Below, in pieces: positions 9,791-19,660 of a DNA stretch of 64,000 nt. The stretch is taken from assembly GCA_024364735.1 (NCBI GenBank), contig JAGFNQ010000196.1, positions 283,747 to 347,746 on the forward strand, given 5' to 3'. The stretch's first letter is position 1; each line of letters begins with the position of its first letter. This DNA is from Boesenbergia rotunda (lineage: Eukaryota > Streptophyta > Magnoliopsida > Zingiberales > Zingiberaceae). Below the pieces are notes generated by a model, which was not told the DNA's origin, ran no database searches, and saw only the letters and a list, made by a program, of their open reading frames with translations. The translations under genes were made by a program, and so were the position numbers.

Positions 9791-11509
9791 TGCTGATGCT
9801 ACCCAATATAGGTGTCACGAATATGGGTATCAAATTTAGAAATTTATAAAGCTGAAAACCCTTGCTAGCAAAGTAGAAATGTAGGATAGGGGCGTCAGGT
9901 CGTATTTTTCCAGGACTAGTTGCGAGTGTCCAATTGAGCTTGAAAGTTATTTGTCGTTAAATATTTTGGGGTTTCTAGATAAATTGGGGGTTTTGTTTTG
10001 CAAATAAGATTTGGAATATAATTGAAATGAAACAAGTTTAACTAGGCAAATTTAAACTCGGAAATTGCTATTCTAACTTAACCAACTTGGAATGAGCAAT
10101 TCAATTTAAAATGATGGAATTTCAAAACAAAAACTAGTATCGAATTCAGGCAAACAACAAAACTGAAGCTAAATAGTAGAAATCGAACTAAGCTCACATA
10201 CTTCAACTGTAAAACAAGAAACAGGGGTAAATTGTGCTGGAACTCTACCTGATCGGTCGACAGTCCGATCAGGTTCACGTCTGATCGGTCAGCAGACCGA
10301 TCAGATATAGTCTGGATCGGACTGTAGTCCGATCAGTAACTGAAACGCAGACTGAAACAGAACACGATTACTGCAGAACAAAATTCAGAAACAAGAATTA
10401 ACTAAGAACTAAACATCAAACCCTTCCTTTGGCTCAAATTCTTCTTGCTGTCAAACAAGATTCAGCTACGAACCCCCTAGCTCGACAAATCGCCAGATCT
10501 CAAGCTTCCGTGATCAACTCAGCTCAACTTGCCTCAAGATAACCATCCTTTCGATCCCTTTGTTCTCGACTTGTGGGAATACGATGACGGCTCAGGGACG
10601 ATCGGATCAACTCAGAGAACCCCTCTGACTTGCTTTGATTGATGAAAGATGAAGCACAACAAGAATCGATCGGATAATTTTAGAAACCGGCGAAACCCTC
10701 ACCGAGCCTCTTCTCAGTGACAAATTGATCAGATTAGCTCCCGGAGATGCTGTTCCGACGATCTGGAACTCAAACCAAACTCGGATTCAATGTGGTCGCA
10801 TGATCGGACGAAGAAACGGAAAAGAATCACAAGAACAGATGATGAACAACGCAACAGATTGGCGAAGACGCGACAACGAGCTTGGCGAGGGAATTTCTGT
10901 TTTAACTGAGCATTTCGAATTTGGACGGTTGTGAGTTCTCCGATCCCATCCAACGGTCGGATAAAGTCAGATCGAACCCAAACTTCTCAGATCTTGATCA
11001 AGGGCTCTGATCTACTGCTCCTTAGCTCAGACCACTCAGATATGAAGCGGATGGCTCAGATCATCCCTTCTCTTGTTTGGACGGTCTAGATCCTATATTG
11101 CTTGATCCAACGGCTAAATTAATTCTGATCTTGCCCAAACTTTCAGATCTTCATCCATGAACTTGATTAAGTCTATCTTGAGCTTGGATCGACCAAAAGT
11201 TGGCGGATGACTTAGATCTAACCGTTCTCTTGAATGGACGACCCATATTAACCCGATGCTTGATCCATTTGATCCGGATCCAATTCTGACCCATGTTTGA
11301 CCCAATATGATCTAGGTCTATGATCATTTGAAACCTACAAAATGATATTAAATTTAAGTGCCAAAACATATTAAATATAGAAAGAATTGAATCTCAAGCA
11401 AAATTGAGGTAATTCATGAACCCTTATATAAATGCAAACTTAAGCATATAATATTGGATCAAAACATGGATTTGAGGTGTAGTTTAATCAACAAAAATGA
11501 AAGTTATCA
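9791..11509 (-). mobile_element. LTR of gypsy-like family X (third copy), probable 3' LTR on the minus strand
   Basis: The left end with TGTCACGAATATGGG, the block GTCGTATTTTTC and the right end TTATCA match the solo LTRs at 22211-24915 and 31549-33612. It is followed at 11510 by ACTCTCCCACACTTATTC, which on the minus strand is a purine-rich tract (AAGTGTGGGAGAGT) directly before TGATAA. That makes this the 3' LTR of a minus-strand element whose interior lies to the right. The left boundary is uncertain by several bases. Lineage is unproven; the tract recalls Athila-type elements. Confidence 0.6.
10245..10340. repeat. GATCGGTC/GACCGATC palindrome cluster in LTR X
   Basis: Several short inverted repeats of the type TGATCGGTC...GACCGATCA lie close together. 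The same motif dominates the unrelated copia LTR at 25551-26065 and recurs at 12209-12305. Confidence 0.7.
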
Positions 11510-13488
11510 ACTCTCCCACACTTATTCTTGGGCGTCTCGCACAAGCTACTAGGAAACTAAGATGTATCCCCCCTAGATTATTCTCAATCATTGTAAGAAG
11601 CAATTGAAAAGAAATTACCTAGGGTTGTCAATTCTCAAAAATCTAAGCTCAATTAACTAGAAACTTGTCCTTAAATCAACATCTTAGCATACTTTCTCCT
11701 TTATGATTCATTGAGATGAAATCAACGCACAAAACCTCCCAAAGGAATTTGTAGTGGCTCTCTTCCTATGTTCTACATTTCAATGAAAGTGGAGCTCACT
11801 CAAACACAACATGTTTCTTAAACTACCATAGCTTGCTTATTATCTACTCTCCACCATCATTCTTGCCTTGGATCCACATCTACATAGGTTTATTAGAAAC
11901 ATTAAAGAAGTATGAAATGGATAGAATGAAAAAGAATTTTTCATGAACTCTGATACCAAAGGCTAATGGTAAAAGAAATAAAGACATATGATATGATAAG
12001 AAAAGGAATATGATAAAGAGATATAGCATGAAAAAGAAATATGGATAAGTAAGGAAAAATAGAAACTTGGATACTCAAAATTATTTCTAGATGCTCTTTG
12101 CCCTTTTGCTATAGCTTCTTATGAATCATGAGCCAAGGGAAGTGATTATGAGCTGAATTGGAGGAGGTTTAATACTGAAAACAGTGTTTTGTGCCGTGCC
12201 AGCTTCATTGATCGGTCCAGAGACTAATCAGACATTGCCTGATCGGTCTACTGATCGGACTGGTGCTCCCTGATCGGACTGGTGACCGATCAGGGGCTGA
12301 TCAGTAGCCAAACTCCAGAATTCTGAGCTGTCTTTTGCCTGAATTTTCCTTTCTTCCAATCATCACTAAATCTTAATTCATCTAGCTTCTTATTCTCGAC
12401 TCCAAATTCAAAAATCTATCCATCTTTTGATCCTTCATAATCTTCTTTGACTTTTCTTTCTTTTCTTTTCTTTCCTTCTTTTTTTTTCCGTTTTCTATGT
12501 TTTTTTCAGCTGCATTCTTGTTTTTTTTCTTTTTTCCTTGCAGCTTCAATTCAAATCCCACGACCAAATCTTACTCATTCATCTCCACTTAAGTCATGAC
12601 AACAATTTGAACTTTTGAAAACAATTCCACTTGCCAATTCCATGTCTAAATGAAACTTTTGGTAGACTTGAAAAGTATCACTAAAAACTAACCTTTATTA
12701 GCTCCCATTCCTTTCAAAACTAGCTTCATAGAGTTGAAACACCAAACAACATCCATAAATCAGATTATTCCAAAAATGATCTTAACTTTTCAATGCTCAC
12801 AACTCATTTTTGATACATCACCCATCAAATTGGCACACTTCTTTAATTTTCTTTTCTTCTCTCTTTTTTTTTTCCTTCTGTTTTCGCATTATTTCTCATG
12901 CTCTTCCATTCCTTTAATCCCATCAAGACATCCGGAGTTCACACCAATCCATCTAAAAATCCATAAAAACATATTGCTATCACAACATAAGCTTCAAAAT
13001 ACATCATTTCTCACTAAAATTTCTTTCAAAACTCTAACCACCTCCCCCACACTTAAACTTTTGTCCATCTTAGGCAAAGTAACATTAAGAAAAATCCCAA
13101 GTAACCAAGTCTATAGAGAAATATGGTAATGTGCAGAAAAATAGGGAAAGGGAAGAGTTAAGCATGTATCAACAAGATATGATGCAAAAAGGGAAGACAA
13201 AGTGACTAACCTTTATGAATGTGGTCCAATCATAGAAATATGATTTTGAAAGAACCTAAGCAAGTTCTAGAGTGCAATAACATATGTGTATCTCACAAAT
13301 AAAGCTAAATCCTCACTAGGTAAAAAGAATTCATCACTCTAGAGTCCATAACCAAGTAGTACTCAAGCAACCAAGAATTTTCATCCATTGACTCAAATCC
13401 TAAGTTTGACAACCAAATTTAATTTGTTTTTAAAAGACTCTAAGATGATATAGAGAAAACCTAGTGGGATACATTTATTCCTACTCAT
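11510..13488 (-). other. Non-coding interior of the family X element
   Basis: AT-rich sequence with a long pyrimidine tract (about 12445-12545) and GATCGGTC-type palindromes at 12209-12305. There is no gag or pol similarity. Together with the purine tract at its left end, it is best read as the 3' untranslated interior of the minus-strand family X element. The expected 5' LTR is missing to the right. Confidence 0.4.
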
Positions 13489-13513
13489 NNNNNNNNNNNN
13501 NNNNNNNNNNNNN
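13489..13513. other. Assembly gap of 25 N
   Basis: A run of 25 undetermined bases. It lies at the junction between the nested insertion and E1, so true junction sequence may be missing. Confidence 1.
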
Positions 13514-13705
13514 ACACAAGCATGTACGAGAAAGTAAGGAAAAGAAATGTTGTTATTTTTATCAAAATGGGTACAGCAAGACCAAGCCCCCGAGTGAACA
13601 CATAATCCTACAACTCTCAATCCTCGGGAGGGAGTTCCTCCCGAACTCGGTCGGCACTCATAAACTCGAGTCCGCATCTGGAGGCAGAAATTGAGCCTTC
13701 TTCAA

Positions 13706-15793
13706 CTAGTCAATGGCCCCATGGAAGCCTTGCTTCAAGCGTTTCATTACCTGGTCAGCGATGATAGCTCTGAATTCATCCGATTTCAGGAACTTAGCTT
13801 TGAAGGCTGCCTCAGCCTCTCTAGTGCTAGAAATTTCAGCCGCCCGAAGATTGCGCAGCTCAGTGCGTTTCAGCTGTTCCATCTCGGCAAACATTCTATC
13901 TTGCTCTGCCAAGGCCTCCTTGAGCCTGTCCAACATGGCCAATACCTCCGATTGAGCCTGAGCCAGGTTATCCTCGAAGATCGACAAGCGATCAGATGCC
14001 ATCATGAGGTCAGACTCCTTCTGACCGAGCTACCGCGCTTGGTCTTGAACACGTGCGTTCAACCTCTCGGTCGAGGCATCCATGAGTCGAATATCTCCCG
14101 ACAACTTCTTCTCTCTCATTTGAAGTTGATCCCGCTCCTGCGTCACCTGGAGCAGGTCATTGGTAATGGCCACTGCCCACTCGGAGGCTAACCGTTCCTG
14201 ATGTCGGGAACTGCATAAGGCGGACTCCTTGGCCATCAGGGTATTAGCTGATGCTCCACCTTCGCCCGTAGGGCTCAGCTGACCCTCGCTTGCATAAGTC
14301 CCGCCCGGTGCTCATGGTCTATTGCGTCCTCTGCTCTCAGGGCCCGGCGGGTCAAAGTTTCAATCTGAGGCCAGGCGTACAAGCCACGGCCGGCCATCAG
14401 GCAGTCTTCAGCTGCCTGTCAACGCACCAAGAAATGATGAAACATACCAGGAAACATCCCATGTACCAGGTGCACATACCTTTAGAAGGGACTCACGAAG
14501 ATTTCCTCGGCCGGGGTAATTAAGGGAGAGTCGGGGGTCGGGACACCCGCTTCCGGAACTGCGGCCGGCGGAACGGGGGAATATACGAGAACGGATTCCT
14601 CACCCTCAAAAGAAGAAACAACCTCCTCAGGGACTGAGGGAAGGGGGCTGGGGCCACTTGAGCACAGCCTTTTCCATCTGGGGCCCGAGCCCTCCAGAAT
14701 CCTTCTTTTCTGCCGACCAGCGGATTGGACTGTTAAGGGGGCAGTATGGGGGGAGGACCCCTCGTTGACCCCCTCTGGAGGAACAGCAACCGGGGGAGAG
14801 TCACCCCCCAAAGGAGGATCCGCCTGAGGGTCAACCAACAGGTCAGAAAGCCCTTGGTTTGCTACAGGCGGGGGTGCAACGTAGCCTCTGCCCTCCCAGG
14901 CGAAGCAAGCCCGCGGGAGGATTCAGCGGTCCCCTCCAAGGTCTCGGTAGGCACAGGAGTTGCATCCGAAACAGTCGGGGGAGGAGTCAACGCCTCCTGG
15001 TTGGCCTCCTCCCACTTGATAGGTCGGCCCATCACCCGGGAGAACATGACCTCCTCTGTAATAGTCAGACGAAGAAGCATCAGTTAGAACTAACAGACAT
15101 TGATGGAAAAGATGAACATACCGAGGCTGGAGCTAATTCGGGTCACTTTGGGGCTAAGGCCCGCCCGGTACATGAGCTCCTCACTCTGCAAGTCCAAGGC
15201 CACTGAACTTCATGCCAGAGAGTACGTTCCTAGCGCGCTGATACATAGGACTCTGGAGAAACTCCCCTAGAAAGGAAGGAGTAGGTAGAGCCTCTATCCA
15301 ACGAAGAAGACTGAAGGGCAACACAGGCAGTCGGATTAAGAAAAACTTCTCCTTCCATCCTTTGTGCGAGGAACGAGACCCTCCTAAGAACCTATAGCCC
15401 GGTTGCGCCGAAAAGCTAAAGACCCCTCTGGAGCCGATTGGAACGAAGAAAGATTGAAAGAGACGAGGAGTCAGGGGGAGGTCGAAGAGCTTGAAGATAA
15501 TATACGCCCCCCATCTGAGCAAAGACGTTGGGAGTCATCTGGTGAAGGGGGATATCGAAATAGGAGGCTATATTCATGAAGAAAGGGGAAATGGGGAAAC
15601 AGAGCCCTGACTCTATCTGCCCCAAGAAGAAGGCAGAAAAGCCTGTGGGAGGCTCCACTAGAGTCTGGTCTACCCGGGGGATAACCACCGTCATCTCAGC
15701 TGAGATGCTGTAGGCCTCAATGGCCGCTTGTAGAGCCTCCGGTCTCACTCTCAAAGAGGTCGACTCGTACCATTCCGCTCGGTAACCTTCCAT
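13706..15793 (-). pseudogene. Antisense gene of E1, 'putative gypsy type transposon' (Transposase_28-like)
   Basis: Read on the minus strand from ATG at 15793, the start MEGYRAEWYESTSLRVRPEA leads into a domain with PPTGFSAFFLGQIESGL, FFMNIASYFDIPLHQMTPN and a region around GWKEKFFLIR, like the plant family usually annotated 'putative gypsy type transposon'. A frameshift sits at a G6 run (15507-15512). After about 15181 come a possible short intron (about 15121-15056, GTATGT...TTACAG), a Pro/Ser-rich linker (14838-14482), and a C-terminal coiled-coil region ending FKAKFLKSDEF and MKRLKQGFHGAID (to 13706). Antisense frames of this kind between pol and the 3' LTR are known from Tat-group elements. 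Their function is unknown. Several breaks mean this copy probably makes no full protein. Confidence 0.7.
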
Positions 15794-16360
15794 GGTTCCT
15801 AAGGGAAAAGACAAGGAGGATGCAAACTACTTACGTTCAAAAGAGGCCTTAGAAAAGGGGGGAGACGAGGTGCACCCAGCCACGGAGCCAGAAATTGGTC
15901 GAATGTCTTCGCTTTCCCTTCTTATACGGAGGAAGCCACCTACATGAATGCAATAGGGGCAGGACATGTGTAAAGCAAGAAACTACCACATCGGGGCAGC
16001 ACCGGAGAGCAGTCGTCTAACGGGAGCCAGCTATAGCGGCGCACGTCTGTAAGAGGTCGTGAAGAGAACCGTTAAAGCACGTGGTGATGGGGCGTTCACG
16101 GAAGGACCTTGTCGCCATCAAAGAGCGCCCTGCACCTTTATAACGGAGGGACAGACATCATTGCGGTATTTCGAAAGCCACAGAAGCCTTTCGGGAAGGA
16201 CAAAACCAAAAAGAAATTTCCTAGGGACCTGGGACAACCTCTACAATCCTAGGATCCTATATAACTACTAAGAGAGCAGTAACGGGCGCAAGGACCCATC
16301 GGGATACAGCTTCTTCACCACTACACTAGTCCGATCAGTCAGCCACACTTCCTTCAATTA

Positions 16361-16380
16361 GACTTGAAGGGAGGGACTTG
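16361..16380 (+). other. Polypurine tract of E1
   Basis: GACTTGAAGGGAGGGACTTG directly precedes the 3' LTR, as expected for the plus-strand primer. Just upstream, CCTTCAA and TTGAAGG can pair across a six-base loop, and E2 has a near-identical arrangement. Confidence 0.75.
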
Positions 16381-17153
16381 TGATGGGGTTGAATCGCCCG
16401 TGGCGGACACGTGATATGAAGAAGCTGCGTGGTAAAACGTGACGAGTCTGAGCGACTCCCCTTCGAGAGCTCTCGGGACACTCTCGAGAAGAGGAGCCTC
16501 CAGGGCTCTCTCGGGAAACACACCCTGGAATATCAGATCAAAAAACCCCTCCCCGGATCACCCCAGGAAGTCGGGTCCCGAGATCACCTCGGGGAAGTGG
16601 AGTGCCCGCGATCGCTCGAGCCAGAAGGCCCCGAGATCACCTCGGGGAAGTGAAGCTCAAGCTACCTTCGCCCTTAAGTAACGGTCCCCCTTCCATCGTA
16701 GATCTACAAATAAGCATCCCTTCCATCGCGGATCTACAGATAAGCATCCCTACTATCGCGGAGATATCATGATCCTTAAATGATGCAATACGTCGAAATA
16801 CGTAATGACGGCGTGGACCGTTTTAGAGGCTATCCAGTAACCGACAAAAGGGGGGGGGCGTGGCATAGATCATGGGGACGCGCCAAGGCAGCCGCCACAA
16901 GTATAAAAGGTAGTCCAACCCCTCTGATAAGGGGGTCACGCAATCTCTACTACTTATATATTTTTCTGCCTTCTATTCTTCTCCATCAAGACACTGACTT
17001 GCGCGTCGAAGTGGGCTCCGTCAGACAACCTCTGGCGTGTTCCCCCTAACGCTCATGTTGATCTCACAGGACGCAGAGTTCTTCCCCTCCCGTTAGCTTT
17101 CACACAGGCTAAACTTCGATGACTGACCATTGACGTTGATTCTTCCTGGAACA
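16381..17153 (+). repeat. 3' LTR of E1
   Basis: 773 bp from TGATGG to GGAACA. It aligns with 3558-4301 with many substitutions and small indels, including a duplicated GATCTACA/ATAAGCATCCC segment at 16700-16750. Confidence 0.85.
16902..16909 (+). promoter_or_regulatory. TATA box of the E1 3' LTR
   Basis: TATAAAAG in the same conserved context as at 4051. Confidence 0.55.
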
Positions 17154-17504
17154 GATAATAAAATTAAATAGTTTACACACGACTTGGGCTCGGTTAAAAA
17201 TAGCTCGATCAAAATTTAAATGAGTTTAGTTTAAGCTCGGCTAGCTAACCTATCATTTCTAGATCGTTAAATAAGCCCGAGTTCTAGCTTGTTGGACACA
17301 TAATCAAGCTTAGTTAACGTGGTGTTTTGCATTTACGTTTTAATTATTAAGTTATTATTATTATTATTATTAAGTCTATATGCAATGTACGAGAGATAAA
17401 TGTGAAGTTTATGCTTATTTAATAAATCTATAAATATGTTAAATTTTTAATGAATAAAAGTAAGTTGAAGTTCTTATTTTTTTATGTAGTTTATACTAAC
17501 AGTT
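17154..17504. other. AT-rich spacer with a TTA microsatellite
   Basis: AT-rich sequence with a (TTA)n run at about 17345-17370. No gene or element end recognised. Confidence 0.5.
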
Positions 17505-18824
17505 AACAAAGGTGTTGATATATAATAAATGGATTAAAGTTAAATATGTTATTATCTAAGCTTGTTACGAAGTATGCAAGATGACTGAAATCCAAGATGG
17601 TTGAGTCTTAACAAGAGGTCCAGTTGGATCTACGGGACCTGACAACTGACTAAAGCCTAGACTGGTCGAGACCTGACATGAAGTTTAAATAGGACATCTG
17701 GCAGGAAGACATGGTGGGTTAAGAAGCTAAATAGATCTATAATGGTAAGTAAGGTAAATCACTGGAGGAGCTAAATGCATTGAGGACAAGTCCCTGGTGG
17801 GACCGTAGGCGCGGTCCAGCTTAGAACCATTTCGGAGCTCTAAGTAGAGACATTGACTAGATCTTGATCTTGGAAAGACAAGATCTAATTAATACTAACT
17901 GTATTTTATCCTATTTTATACTTGTGTTGACTCTATTTTGCAGGATATATTTTGTTTTTAGAGTAACACTATTTTGCAGCATATAAACTGTAAAAAAATT
18001 AGTCTCAAATGAACAGTACTTGAGGTGTCTCAGGTGGAAATTGAGACGTCTCAGTTGGGACTAGAGGAGCCCTAAGTGTTTGAAGGCGCCTCCGCGTAGT
18101 TGTCACTAAAGATGGGATTTTCAGCATTGAAGGTTTCTCATCTTGGAGCCAAGACACCTTAATTGAGAACTAAAGCGCCTCAGGTTAAATTAAGGGTGCC
18201 CTCCAATGGATAAGTTGAGCGATGTTCGTATGTGATCGAACTTTTGATTGAGGCGCCTCAGTTGGGAACTGAGGCGCTCTTAGTGGCCTTTTTAAGGCTT
18301 GTTCAAGGAGGCTAATGTACAACAACTTCTACACTTGATTTCTAATCGATCTACTACTCCGTCTTTGTACTATGGCTTTGCTACTACTCAACTATGACTA
18401 ACTGCTACCGGAAGACCGACGCCAACATCCGAGCTTTTCCAAGTCGACTTCTAGTGTTGGTTAATGAAATTTAAAGTTGTTATTGTACTTATTACATTAT
18501 TGCAAAGGGAAGTGTAGGTGTATTACTCTTCCCCTTTTCTATCTTGTACTCGATCACTCTATCGAGAGTTTACCGGTAGAGGATATTAGTGGATTGCTCG
18601 TCAAAAATGTCTGAGGGGCATAGGCCTTGGAGTCAGAGTCGCCGAGCCAAGGTTTGTAGAATCGTAATCCTACGCAGAATCGATTTGGGGTCAAGATCGA
18701 ATTGAAGGTGATCGTGAGGTTGGCAAGAGGGGGTGAATTGCCCTTGAAAAATAAAACATTATCTTTTGTTTTTGCTAAACAAAGGTGGAAGTTAGTTCAA
18801 ACAAAAAGAACATTAACAAAAACC
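17505..18824 (+). mobile_element. Degenerate copia LTR-like sequence
   Basis: Its left part (GTTATTATCTAAGCTTGTTACGAAG) resembles the corresponding part of the LTR at 56967-58214 read on the minus strand. It carries repeated GAGGCGCCTCAG / CTGAGGCGC motifs at 18050-18280, like that family. CCTTGGAGTCAGAGTCGCCGAG matches the block CCTTGGAGTAGGAGCTGAACGCGACTCCGA at 42824. The last part (18715-18745, GCAAGAGGGGGTGAATTGCC) has the opposite orientation, so two degenerate LTR pieces may be joined. Confidence 0.45.
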
Positions 18825-19660
18825 CTACTACCTCGCGGTGTTGCGGATGCCGCGAGGAATGTAGGCTTGGTCTGGGTGCTGCGAATGCTCGACCAAGAAA
18901 TAAAACCCTACTACCTCGCGGTGTTGCGGATGCTCGAGGAATGTAGGCTTGCTCTGGGTGCTGCGGATGCCCGACCAAGAAATAAAACCCTACTACCTCG
19001 CAGTGCTGCGGATGCCCGAGGTATGTAGGCTTGGTCTGGGTGTTGCGGATGGCCGACCAAGAAACAAAAACCCTACCACCTCGCGGTGCTGCGGATGCCC
19101 GAGGTATGTAGGATTGGTCTGGGTGCTGCAGATGCCCGACCAAGAAACAAAAACCCTACTACCTCGTGGTGCTGCGGATGCCCGAGATATGTAGGCTTGA
19201 TCTAGGTGCTGCGGATGCCTGACAAAGAAACAAAATCCCTACTACCTCGCGGTGCTGCGGATGCCCGAGGTATGTAGGTTTGGTCTGGGTGCTGCGGATG
19301 CCCGACCAAGAAATAAAATCCTACTACCTTATGGTGCTGTGGATGCCTGAGGTATGTAGGCTTGGTCTAGGTGCTACGGATGCCCAACCAAGAAACAAAA
19401 ACCCTACTATCTCACGGTGTTGCGGATGCCCGACGTATATAAGCTTGGTCTGGGTCCTGCAGATGCCCGACCAAGAAACAAAAACGCTACTACCTCGCGG
19501 TGCTCCGGAGGCGCAAGGAATGTAGGCTTGGTCTGGGTGCTGCAGATGCCCGACCAGGAACAAAAACCCTACAACCTCGCGGTGCTGCGGATGCTCGAGG
19601 TAAATAGGTTGGGTCTGGGTACTGCGGATGCCCAACCCAGAGCCAAGTAAACCCTACAAC
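18825..19660. repeat. Tandem array of an 82-83-bp unit, about 10 copies, in E2
   Basis: Units start at 18825, 18908, 18990 and so on. The consensus differs from the E1 array (CTACTACCTCG rather than CTAATACCTCG, GTATGTAGG rather than GTACTTAGG, CTGCGGATGCCC in both loops). The two stems TACCTCG/CGAGGTA and CTTGGTC/GACCAAG are kept. Confidence 0.95.

Larger units (their letters stand above)
3558..17153 (+). mobile_element. Ty3/gypsy Tat-like element E1, pol-less, with nested insertions
   Basis: It is bounded by related LTRs (3558-4301 and 16381-17153), each beginning TGATGG and ending AACA. In order it contains a primer-site-like start, gag, a protease remnant, a long 83-bp repeat array, a large antisense gene and a purine tract before the 3' LTR. 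Reverse transcriptase, RNase H and integrase were not found, so it depended on another element for mobility. This layout (long 3' region with tandem repeats plus an antisense frame) is known for the Tat/Ogre group. The flanks differ (GCTGC left, GATAA right), so there is no target duplication, and the LTRs are visibly diverged. It is old, or the two ends come from different insertions. Confidence 0.8.

Noticed and set aside
3558..17153. E1 as a complete autonomous Ty3/gypsy element
   Set aside because: No reverse transcriptase, RNase H or integrase motif was found between the protease scrap and the 3' LTR; the space holds the tandem array and nested elements.
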